Part shown: positions 57,717 through 64,000 of the stretch, in pieces
Numbering within the stretch: position 1 is the stretch's first letter
Layout: each line of letters starts with the position of its first letter
Source: Microbacterium yannicii PS01
GTDB taxonomy: Bacteria; Actinomycetota; Actinomycetes; Actinomycetales; Microbacteriaceae
Direction: 5' to 3'
DNA length: 64,000 nt
Assembly: GCF_000304335.1 (NCBI RefSeq)
Contig: NZ_CAJF01000008.1
Location: 1 to 64,000, forward strand
Notes under the pieces: model-generated
Told to the model about the DNA's origin: nothing
Seen by the model: only the letters and a program-made list of their open reading frames with translations
Databases searched by the model: none
Translations under genes and position numbers: made by a program

Positions 57717-58115
57717 TCAGCGGGTGAGGTCCGCGAAGTCCGCGAGCGGAACGATCCCCTCAGCGGCCCGGCGCAGAGCCGGATCCAGGGCGACGAGCGC
57801 ATCGGCCTGCAGCTTCGCGACGGCCAGGTACTCGGCATCCGCCGTGTCGTCCCAGCCGAGCTGATCGGCGACCTGCCATGTCACCGCGCGCGAGACGCGA
57901 TCGCCGAGCAGCCGGATCTTGAGCGCCGCCAGCCGCTCGAGCAGCTCACGACCCTCAGCGGGAGATCGCCGGCCCGCCCTCACGCTGCGGTAGAGCTCGG
58001 ACAGAGCCTGAGAGCGCAGCAGGTTCGGGCCGACGAGGCTGTGCTGCGCCGGGACTGCGACGTCCTCTTCGAGAAGGCGCATCGCCGCCGGCAGGTCGAT
58101 CGCGAAGCGAGTCAT
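57717..58115 (-). CDS. PIN-like domain protein
   Basis: A 132-residue protein with weak but suggestive PIN-fold features: FAIDLPAA near the N-terminus (Asp7), ALSELYRS (Glu), DDTADAEYLAVAKL and ALVALDPALRRAA (Asp). PIN domains are metal-dependent RNases, often VapC toxins. No antitoxin gene overlaps it; the XRE gene downstream has its own promoter. On the minus strand CAGCAT lies 6 nt before the ATG and may be a -10 box. Confidence 0.6.
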   Translation of the reverse strand: MTRFAIDLPAAMRLLEEDVAVPAQHSLVGPNLLRSQALSELYRSVRAGRRSPAEGRELLERLAALKIRLLGDRVSRAVTWQVADQLGWDDTADAEYLAVAKLQADALVALDPALRRAAEGIVPLADFADLTR

Positions 58116-58185
58116 GCCCCGATGCTGGCACGGCCCCCCGACACCGGGAAGAGCTGCCCGGCTGACACCGCGTCAGCGAAAGCGA

Positions 58186-58214
58186 GAGGCCGCCCGGCGA
58201 ACCGGACGGCCTTT
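58186..58214 (-). terminator. Hairpin after the Bax-inhibitor gene
   Basis: GGCCG-N-CCGG arms (58188-58197 with 58202-58211, one mismatch) with a 4-nt loop, just past the stop codon at 58232. Confidence 0.6.
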
Positions 58215-58231
58215 CGAGATGAGAGGGAGCG

Positions 58232-59161
58232 TTACTCGCTGCCTCGAAGGATGGCGAGGATGCGCAGGATCTCGATGTAGAGCCAGACGACCGTGACCAT
58301 GATGCCGAAGGCGCCCAGCCACCCGTACGGACGGGGTGCGCCGTTGCGCACACCCTGCTGGATCTGGTCGAAGTCCAGGACGAGGGAGTACGCCGCCATG
58401 ATCACGACGAAGACGCCGATGATGAGGCCGAGCGGGATGCCCATGATCTTGACCTCGCTGAGAAGGCCGAAGGCGCCACCGGCGATCGGGGCGTTGAAGA
58501 GCATGAGGCCGACGTTGATCAGCGAGAACACGAGGTAGCCGACCATCGCGATCATGAAGATCTTGGTGGCCTTCTTGGAGGCGCGGATCTTGCCGCTCGC
58601 GAAGAGCGCCAGGGTCACACCGACGACGGAGAGGGTGGCCAGGGTCGCCTGGAAGACGATTCCGGGCCAGATGAACTCGAAGAAGGCCGAGATACCGCCG
58701 ACGAAGAGGCCCTCGAAGGCGGCGTACGCGAAGATGAGCGGCGGACGGATCTTCTTGCGCGAACCGAAGATGACGACCATCGACAGCACGAAGCCGCCGA
58801 GCGCGCCGATGATCCAAGGAAGGATCGACGGGTTCGGGTTGGCCGGCGTGACGCCCGCCATCGTCCACACCCAGCCGACGACGGCGGTGGCGACGAGGAT
58901 CGCGAAAAGTCCGACGGTCTTCCACACCGTGTCTTCGACCGTCATGCGGTCGGTCTCGACGGCGCCGGCCGACGGTGCGGCGTACATGCCTTCGAGGTGC
59001 GCCTGGGCCGCGGCATCCGTCCCGGCGTGCTGTGCGGACGCGTACTGGGTCTGCGCGGCGGGCGGAGTCAGGCCCGCTGCCTGCCGGCCGCCCGGATAGG
59101 TCTGAACGGCCTTCGGGTCCTGGAAGGCCGCGTTGCTGAACGCGGGGTTGTTGAGGGCCAC
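58232..59161 (-). CDS. Bax inhibitor-1 / YccA family membrane protein
   Basis: A 309-residue protein. The first 75 residues are Ala/Gln-rich and soluble, followed by seven membrane helices (from about TVGLFAILVATAVVGWVW) with PPLIFAYAAFEGLFVGGISA, typical of actinobacterial Bax inhibitor-1/YccA proteins. Possibly involved in ion homeostasis; bacterial role poorly known. The start is GTG at 59161, with GGAG 12 nt upstream. Confidence 0.87.
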   Translation of the reverse strand: MALNNPAFSNAAFQDPKAVQTYPGGRQAAGLTPPAAQTQYASAQHAGTDAAAQAHLEGMYAAPSAGAVETDRMTVEDTVWKTVGLFAILVATAVVGWVWTMAGVTPANPNPSILPWIIGALGGFVLSMVVIFGSRKKIRPPLIFAYAAFEGLFVGGISAFFEFIWPGIVFQATLATLSVVGVTLALFASGKIRASKKATKIFMIAMVGYLVFSLINVGLMLFNAPIAGGAFGLLSEVKIMGIPLGLIIGVFVVIMAAYSLVLDFDQIQQGVRNGAPRPYGWLGAFGIMVTVVWLYIEILRILAILRGSE

Positions 59162-59263
59162 TTGCTCTCACACTCCAATGTCAAGGAAATCCCAGCAGGG
59201 TGCTGTGAATCCACAGTATCTGAACGCTCCACCGCGCGCCCAGATTCCCGCTGGGAGGAGGCT

Positions 59264-60352
59264 ATGAACGGATGCCGCGGCGGCGGGTCCTGCCGAGCTG
59301 ACGGTCTCTGCGACCAGAATGAGACGGTGCCGCGCCAGACTCCGCTCGTCATCGGGCATCGCGGTGCGCCCGGCTACCGTCCCGAGCACTCGCGGTCGTC
59401 GTACGACCTCGCCTTCGCCTTGGGCGTCGACGCCGTCGAACCCGACATCGTCGTCTCGCGCGACGGCGTGCTGGTGGTGCGGCACGAGAACGAGATCTCG
59501 GGGACGACGGATGTCGCCGACCGACCGGAGTTCGCCGACCGCCGCACCACGAAGACGATCGACGGGGCCGAGCTGACGGGCTGGTTCACCGAGGACTTCA
59601 CGTGGGACGAACTCTCGACCCTCCGGTGCCGTGAGCGGCTGCCGCGGGTGCGCCCGAACAGCGCGAGCTTCGACGATCAGCAGCCGGTGCTGCGGCTGCG
59701 CGAGGTCCTCGATGCGGTGCGAGCGGCCTCATTCGAGCACGGCCGCGAGATCGGCGTCGTTCTCGAGATCAAGCACGCGACGTACTTTCTGACCTGCCTT
59801 GACGGCACGGAGGGATGGAATGTCGCGGCCCTCGTCGACGCCGAGCTGCGCGACGCCGGCTGGGCCGCCGGTGAGCTGCCGCTGGTGATCGAGTCGTTCG
59901 AGTCGAGCGTGCTGTACGAACTGCAGGAACGAGGCATCCCCGCCGCGTACGTGTATCTCCTCGAGTCCTCAGGTCGGCCGTTCGACCTTCTCGCCGCACA
60001 TGGCAAGGCCGCTCCGACCTACCGTCAGACGGCGGCGCCCGCGGGCCTCGACGCACTGGCGGGACGCGTCGACGGCATCAGCGTCGACAAGCGCATGATC
60101 CTCGCGCCCGACAAGCTGGGCCGCCTCACGGGGCCGTCGCCCATGGTCGCCGATGCGCACGAGCGGGGCCTGCAGGTGTTCACGTGGACCCTCCGCCCGG
60201 AGAACCGCTTCCTGATAGGGCAGTTCCGCACCCGCGGACCCGCAGCGGCCCTCGGTGACTGGCAGTCGGAGTGGGCCGTCATCCGCGACGCCGGCGTCGA
60301 CGGCGTCTTCGTCGACCACCCCGATCTGGGCGTCGAGTTCTTCCGCTCCTGA
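59264..60352 (+). CDS. Glycerophosphodiester phosphodiesterase
   Basis: A GDPD-family enzyme (362 residues from ATG 59264) that splits glycerophosphodiesters into sn-glycerol-3-phosphate and alcohol. The catalytic HRGAPGYRPEHS and EPDIVVSRDGVLVVRHE segments are intact, and the C-terminal DGVFVDHPDLGVEF is typical. ATG 59264 has GGGAGGAG close upstream. The conserved sequence begins at PLVIGHRG, so GTG 59327 (341 residues), preceded by CAGAAT at a leaderless distance, is a good alternative. No signal peptide, so cytoplasmic. Confidence 0.87.
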   Translation: MNGCRGGGSCRADGLCDQNETVPRQTPLVIGHRGAPGYRPEHSRSSYDLAFALGVDAVEPDIVVSRDGVLVVRHENEISGTTDVADRPEFADRRTTKTIDGAELTGWFTEDFTWDELSTLRCRERLPRVRPNSASFDDQQPVLRLREVLDAVRAASFEHGREIGVVLEIKHATYFLTCLDGTEGWNVAALVDAELRDAGWAAGELPLVIESFESSVLYELQERGIPAAYVYLLESSGRPFDLLAAHGKAAPTYRQTAAPAGLDALAGRVDGISVDKRMILAPDKLGRLTGPSPMVADAHERGLQVFTWTLRPENRFLIGQFRTRGPAAALGDWQSEWAVIRDAGVDGVFVDHPDLGVEFFRS

Positions 60353-60376
60353 CGCGGCTCGGGGTTGAGCCGCCGC

Positions 60377-60772
60377 GAGGGCCCGTCGCAACGGGCCGTC
60401 TCAACGGTGTCCCGCTGTCGAGCCGTCGCAACGGGCCGTCTCAACGGTGTCCCGCTGTCGAGCCGTCGCAACGGGCCGTTCCAACGGTGTCCCGCTGTCG
60501 AGTCGTCGCGAAGGGCCGTCCCCACCGGTGTCCCGCTGTCGAGCCGTCGCGAACTGGCCGTTCCCACCGGTGTCCCGCTGTCGAGCCGTCGCGAACGGGC
60601 CGTTCCCACCGGTGTCCCGCTGTCGAGCCGTCGCGAACGGGCCGTTCCACCGGTGTCCCGGTGTCGAGCCGTCGCGAAGGGCCGTTCCCACCGGTGTCCC
60701 GGTGTCGAGCCGTCGCGAAGGGCCGTTCCCACCGGTGTCCCGCTGTCGAGCCGTCGCGAAGGGCCGTCTGCG
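60377..60772 (+). repeat. Tandem array of 40-42-bp units
   Basis: About ten units, with clear starts at 60417, 60457, 60497, 60538, 60580, 60622, 60663, 60704 and 60745. Each reads GTCGAGCCGTCGC, AA, GGGCCGT, then CACCGGTGTCCCGCT with small variations. Units are contiguous with no unique spacers. All six frames stay open over most of it, giving false reading frames. Confidence 0.9.
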
Positions 60773-61190
60773 GAGAGTCGCGGCGGCCGAATGCGACGGC
60801 TCGGCGCAGAACGCGTCGTGCGACGGGGCGGCGGCTCGGCGCACGGGGCGCGGTGAACGCCGGCTCTCCGACGTCGAGCCGTCGCAAAGGGCCGTCCGCC
60901 AGTAGCCACGGCGGCCAGATGCGACGGGTCGGCGCAGAACACACGCCGCGACGGAACGGCGGGTCGGCGCAGAACGCACGCCGCGACGGAACGGCGGCTC
61001 GGCGCAGGGCGCCCGGTGAACGCCGGCCCTTCGATGTCGAGCCGTCGCAAGAGGCCGCATGCACCGGCCTCTCCGACTTCGAGCCGTCGCAGAGGGCCGT
61101 TTGAAGGGAGTCACGGCGGCCGGATGCGACGGCTCGGCGTAGAGCGCGAGGGCTCGGCGAAGAACGCACGCCGGGACTCCGCGACGGCTC
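60773..61190. repeat. Degenerate inverted continuation of the repeat array
   Basis: Longer units mix GAGCCGTCGC with its reverse complement GCGACGGCTC (for example near 60797, 60879, 61039, 61081 and 61126), plus AGAACGCACGCCGCGACGG, twice, and CGGTGAACGCCGG, twice. No gene was found from 60353 to 61283. Confidence 0.8.
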
Positions 61191-61270
61191 GGGGCGCAAC
61201 GCCCGACTCGTCGCCCGGGGGAGTGGCGCTGCCGCGGCGCGGCCCGCGCTGGGCGTTCACGTCGCACCCC

Positions 61271-61276
61271 TAGGGT
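61271..61276 (+). promoter_or_regulatory. -10 box for leaderless ABC exporter genes
   Basis: TAGGGT ends 7 nt before the GTG at 61284. Confidence 0.6.
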
Positions 61277-61283
61277 GAGACGC

Positions 61284-62327
61284 GTGACTTCGCAGAGCAT
61301 GGGCAGCCCGGGGATCGTGGTCGACGGCGTGCGTCGGTCGTTCGGCGAGGTGCAGGCGGTGCGCAACGTGACGCTGCAGGCGCACGCGGGTCGGGTCACC
61401 GGGCTCGTCGGGCCGAACGGCTCGGGCAAGACGACCCTCCTGCTCATGCTCTCGTCGCTGCTCGCCCCCGACGCCGGCTCGATCCGCATCGAGGGCGTCG
61501 ATCCCGTCGCCGATCCGCACGCCGCCCGCGCCCTGCTGGGCTGGATGCCCGACGCGCTCGGCGCATGGGGCACGCTGACCTCGCGCGAGACGCTGACGGT
61601 CACGGCGCGGCTGTACGGGATGCCGAAGGCCGAGGCATCCGCTCGCGCCGACGTGCTGCTGGCCGAGGTGGGGCTCACCGACCTCGCCACCGCACCAGCC
61701 CGCGTGCTGTCGCGCGGTCAGAAGCAGCGGCTCGGCCTCGCCCGCGCGCTCGTGCACGACCCGCGGGTGCTGCTGCTGGACGAGCCCGCCTCGGGCCTGG
61801 ACCCGCAGGCCCGCATCGACCTGCGGGTGCTGCTGCGCCGGCTCGCGGCCGAGGGACGCACCATCCTCGTGTCGAGCCACATCCTCTCCGAGCTCGAAGA
61901 GGTCGTCGACGACGCCGTCTTCCTCGTCGCCGGGTCGACCGTCGACCCGGGCCGGGTCGAGGCGGCCTCCCGCCGTGCGCGCCCGTGGCGCGTGCGTCTC
62001 GCCGGGGCCGAGGCATCCGTCGCCGCCGAGCAGGTTGCGGCGGCCCTGTCGCTTCCGGCCGACGCGGTGCGCGCCGACCGTCGCGATGCGGTGGTCGCCT
62101 TCGAGTCGGAGGATGCCGCAGCCGCCGCACTCCGCGACCTCGTGACCGCCGGACTGGGTGTGGTCGAGTTCGCCGCGGCCCAGGGCACCCTCGAGCGCAC
62201 CTTCCTCGACCTCGGCGAGGGCGTGCCGCCGCAGGTGGCGGCGACCGAGCAGGCGCCCGAGCCGGTGCCCCCGGCATCCGCTTCTTCCGAACCCTCCGCG
62301 ACCGACGAAGGCGAGGCGACCGCGTGA
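61284..62327 (+). CDS. ABC transporter ATP-binding protein
   Basis: A 347-residue ATPase of the ABC-2 exporter type. Walker A GPNGSGKTT is at 43-51, the signature is LSRGQKQRLGLARAL (Arg for the first Gly), and Walker B is VLLLDEPASGLDP. The C-terminal 120 residues form an accessory domain and an acidic tail. The GTG at 61284 agrees with the leaderless -10 box. The stop overlaps the permease start by 4 bp (GTGA). Confidence 0.9.
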   Translation: MTSQSMGSPGIVVDGVRRSFGEVQAVRNVTLQAHAGRVTGLVGPNGSGKTTLLLMLSSLLAPDAGSIRIEGVDPVADPHAARALLGWMPDALGAWGTLTSRETLTVTARLYGMPKAEASARADVLLAEVGLTDLATAPARVLSRGQKQRLGLARALVHDPRVLLLDEPASGLDPQARIDLRVLLRRLAAEGRTILVSSHILSELEEVVDDAVFLVAGSTVDPGRVEAASRRARPWRVRLAGAEASVAAEQVAAALSLPADAVRADRRDAVVAFESEDAAAAALRDLVTAGLGVVEFAAAQGTLERTFLDLGEGVPPQVAATEQAPEPVPPASASSEPSATDEGEATA

Positions 62328-63421
62328 ACGGTCAGCGACTGGGAACCATCGTCGGACTCGAGCTGACGCAGCGCACCCGCAGCGTCGCCTGGTATGTGCT
62401 GCTCGGCGTCTTCGGGGTGATCCTCGCCATCGTCACCGGCCTGTCGTTCGTGGCCTGGAACTTCACCGACGGTCCCGGTGCGGCGATCTACTCCACCATC
62501 GTCTACATCACCCTGCTGCTGGTCGTGCTCGTCTCGCCCACGCTCAGCGGCAACGCGATCAACGGCGATCGGGATGCCGCGACGCTCGCACCGGTGCAGG
62601 TCACACTCGCGACGACCGCCGAGATCCTCATCGGCAAGTTCCTCGCGGCGTGGGTCACCGGCCTGGCGTTCGTCGCGGTCTCGATCCCCTTCCTTCTCAT
62701 CGCGACGCTCGGGGGTGGGGGCGACCCCGCCACGATCGGCGTCTCGCTCCTCGTGCTCGTCTTCGAGGTGGGCATCATCGCGGCGATCGGCGTCGCGCTC
62801 AGCGGCATCCTCTCGCGCCCGCTGTTCTCAGTGGCGACGACCTACCTCGTCGTCGCGGCGCTCGTCATCGGCACCCTGATCGCGTTCGCTCTGGTCGGCT
62901 TCACGGTCCGCTCCGAGGCGACCAGCGAGTACCGCTCGTACAACTACGAGGAGTACGAAGGCGACACCTACCCGTGCCTGCCCGGCGAGGAGCCGACCGG
63001 CGAGTATTCCTGCGACGAGGATGCTGAGATCACGTGCGGCCAATGGCAGGTCTCGACCTACGAGGTGCCGCGCTTCGACCGCGTGTGGTGGCTGCTCGCG
63101 GCGAACCCGTTCGTGATCCTCGCCGATGCCACCCCGACGCAGTTCGACGCCAACGGCTACCCGGTCGACCTCTTCGGCCAGATCAAGACCGGGGTGAGGT
63201 ACGCCCAACAGCCGCCCGACCTCGAGCAGCGCTGGGATGACTGCTCGCGCGAGCCGGTGGAGGACACGCCCACGCCGGAGGAGATCATGGCACGCACGGC
63301 GCCGAGCTGGTTCGTGGGCATGGCGCTGCAGGCGCTGCTGGCAGCCGGTCTGCTGTGGTGGTCGTGGGCGCGTACGAAGACGCCCGCCGGTCGACTCCCG
63401 AAGGGCAGCCGCATCGCGTAG
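62324..63421 (+). CDS. ABC-2 type transporter permease
   Basis: A 365-residue permease with about six membrane helices (first at about 22-45) and a large extracytoplasmic loop (about 200-325) rich in Tyr/Glu and containing five Cys that could form disulfides. It pairs with the ATPase upstream; the substrate is unknown. Confidence 0.85.
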   Translation: MNGQRLGTIVGLELTQRTRSVAWYVLLGVFGVILAIVTGLSFVAWNFTDGPGAAIYSTIVYITLLLVVLVSPTLSGNAINGDRDAATLAPVQVTLATTAEILIGKFLAAWVTGLAFVAVSIPFLLIATLGGGGDPATIGVSLLVLVFEVGIIAAIGVALSGILSRPLFSVATTYLVVAALVIGTLIAFALVGFTVRSEATSEYRSYNYEEYEGDTYPCLPGEEPTGEYSCDEDAEITCGQWQVSTYEVPRFDRVWWLLAANPFVILADATPTQFDANGYPVDLFGQIKTGVRYAQQPPDLEQRWDDCSREPVEDTPTPEEIMARTAPSWFVGMALQALLAAGLLWWSWARTKTPAGRLPKGSRIA

Positions 63422-63442
63422 CGAATCGAGTGCGGCGTTTTC

Positions 63443-63469
63443 TGTCACATCCTGACGCCCCATCCGGTC
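63443..63469 (+). promoter_or_regulatory. Possible ECF41-type promoter
   Basis: TGTCACA (63443-63449) equals the -35 reported for ECF41 sigma factors; the -10 expected as CGTC is matched only by GGTC (63466-63469) after a 16-bp spacer. ECF41 regulons typically contain an oxidoreductase or epimerase of the kind encoded next. Confidence 0.45.
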
Positions 63470-63527
63470 TTGGCTGGTGAGCCCGTGCGCGCCCGCGCGC
63501 GGACCGCTGGGACGGAGAGGGATCGAC

Positions 63528-64000
63528 ATGAGAATCGCTGTCATCGGAGGAACGGGCCTGATCGGCACGCGCGTCGTCGCCCGGCTGCGTGAGACCGGTC
63601 ACGACGTCGTCGTCGCGGCGCGCGCCACTGGCGTGAACTCCTACACCGGAGAAGGGCTCGAAGAGGCGCTCGAGGGCGTCGAGACCGTGGTCGACACCTC
63701 GAACTCGTCGTACCTCGACGAAGAGGCCGCGCGCGAGTTCTTCTACGCCTCGACGATGAACCTGCTCACGTACGGCGACGCGGCCGGCGTGCGGCATCAC
63801 GTCGCGCTGTCCGTGGTGGGCACCGACCGCCTGGCGCGGTCGGAGGGCGGGTACTTCCAGGCCAAGGCCGCGCAGGAACGCCTGATCGTGGCCTCGGGCC
63901 GGCCGTACTCGATCGTGCACGGCACGCAGTTCTTCGAGTTCGTCCGCAGCATCACCGCCGCCGCCATGCGCAGCGGAATCGCCCGCGTCGCCGATGCGCT
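63528..64000 (+). CDS. NmrA-like NAD(P)-binding protein, 5' part
   Basis: The first 157 residues of an atypical short-chain dehydrogenase/NmrA-type protein, cut by the window edge. The dinucleotide loop IGGTGLIG is at 6-13, and VALSVVGTDRL and YFQAKAAQERLI follow. Such proteins may bind NAD(P) as a sensor or act as epimerases. The ATG follows GGAGAGG. Confidence 0.85.
   Translation, partial: MRIAVIGGTGLIGTRVVARLRETGHDVVVAARATGVNSYTGEGLEEALEGVETVVDTSNSSYLDEEAAREFFYASTMNLLTYGDAAGVRHHVALSVVGTDRLARSEGGYFQAKAAQERLIVASGRPYSIVHGTQFFEFVRSITAAAMRSGIARVADA

Noticed and set aside
57302..58115. XRE/PIN toxin-antitoxin module
   Set aside because: The genes do not overlap, the XRE gene has its own promoter, and the XRE protein lacks an antitoxin-like C-terminus; PIN assignment is itself weak.
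60377..60772. CRISPR array
   Set aside because: The units are contiguous 40-42-bp copies with no unique spacers, and no cas gene is present.
60271..61690. Long open frames on both strands over the repeat block
   Set aside because: They arise because the repeat units lack stop codons; the products are repeat-only and match no known family.

Overview
The window is a stretch of high-GC actinobacterial chromosome, most likely Microbacterium or a close Microbacteriaceae relative. The evidence is the housekeeping gene order (glmS, dodecin, acpS-alr, tsaE-tsaB-rimI-tsaD; guaB, guaB3, guaA), GTG starts with GTGA/ATGA overlaps, CIRCE-controlled groES, many apparently leaderless promoters (TANNNT 6-7 nt before the start codon), and the very frequent octamer GGCATCCG/CGGATGCC. 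No rRNA, tRNA, CRISPR array, prophage or insertion sequence was seen.

Layout. 1-4.5 kb: the 3' end of a sortase-anchored Asp-Ala repeat protein (frameshifted), then DUF5819, HTTM and FAD-oxidoreductase genes. 4.6-12.3 kb: cell-wall precursor and tRNA t6A genes (glmS, acpS, alr, tsaE, tsaB, rimI, tsaD) and a small membrane protein. 12.4-13.6 kb: a THUMP-like methyltransferase. 13.6-24.6 kb: the most interesting region, an expanded relative of the mycobacterial iniBAC cell-envelope stress locus. It has two acidic IniB-like proteins, two dynamin-like GTPases (IniA- and IniC-like), a four-helix membrane protein, an IniR/MalT-like LuxR regulator and an Hsp70 ATPase fused to a membrane helix and an outside repeat tail. 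Both iniB-like genes have the same two-part motif upstream, a candidate operator for the regulator.

24.8-35.2 kb: groES with two CIRCE operators, rarD, a copper-efflux operon (copZ-copA-csoR) with two CsoR boxes, and a branched-chain amino-acid ABC transporter (binding protein on +, livH-M-G-F on -) whose LivH carries an extra extracytoplasmic domain. 35.5-46.7 kb: guaB, a DUF559 protein between palindromic repeats, a sarcosine-oxidase-like enzyme, TMEM175, DUF2277, an ABC-F protein, guaB3, a SURF1 protein whose N-terminus is made of an in-frame intergenic repeat, DUF3817 and guaA.

46.8-55.9 kb: a glycosyltransferase, a ClpP pair in which the second copy has lost its catalytic serine, and a three-gene operon (methyltransferase, GT28-like glycosyltransferase, Cys-nucleophile hydrolase) divergent from a frameshifted LuxR regulator. 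55.9-64 kb: a LigD polymerase-domain protein, an XRE regulator, a PIN-like protein, a Bax-inhibitor-1 protein, GDPD, a roughly 0.8-kb tandem and inverted repeat block, an ABC exporter and the start of an NmrA-like protein.

All assignments come from reading the sequence and recalling family motifs. No search was run. Start codons were chosen from ribosome-binding sites, gene overlaps, -10 boxes and usual family lengths.
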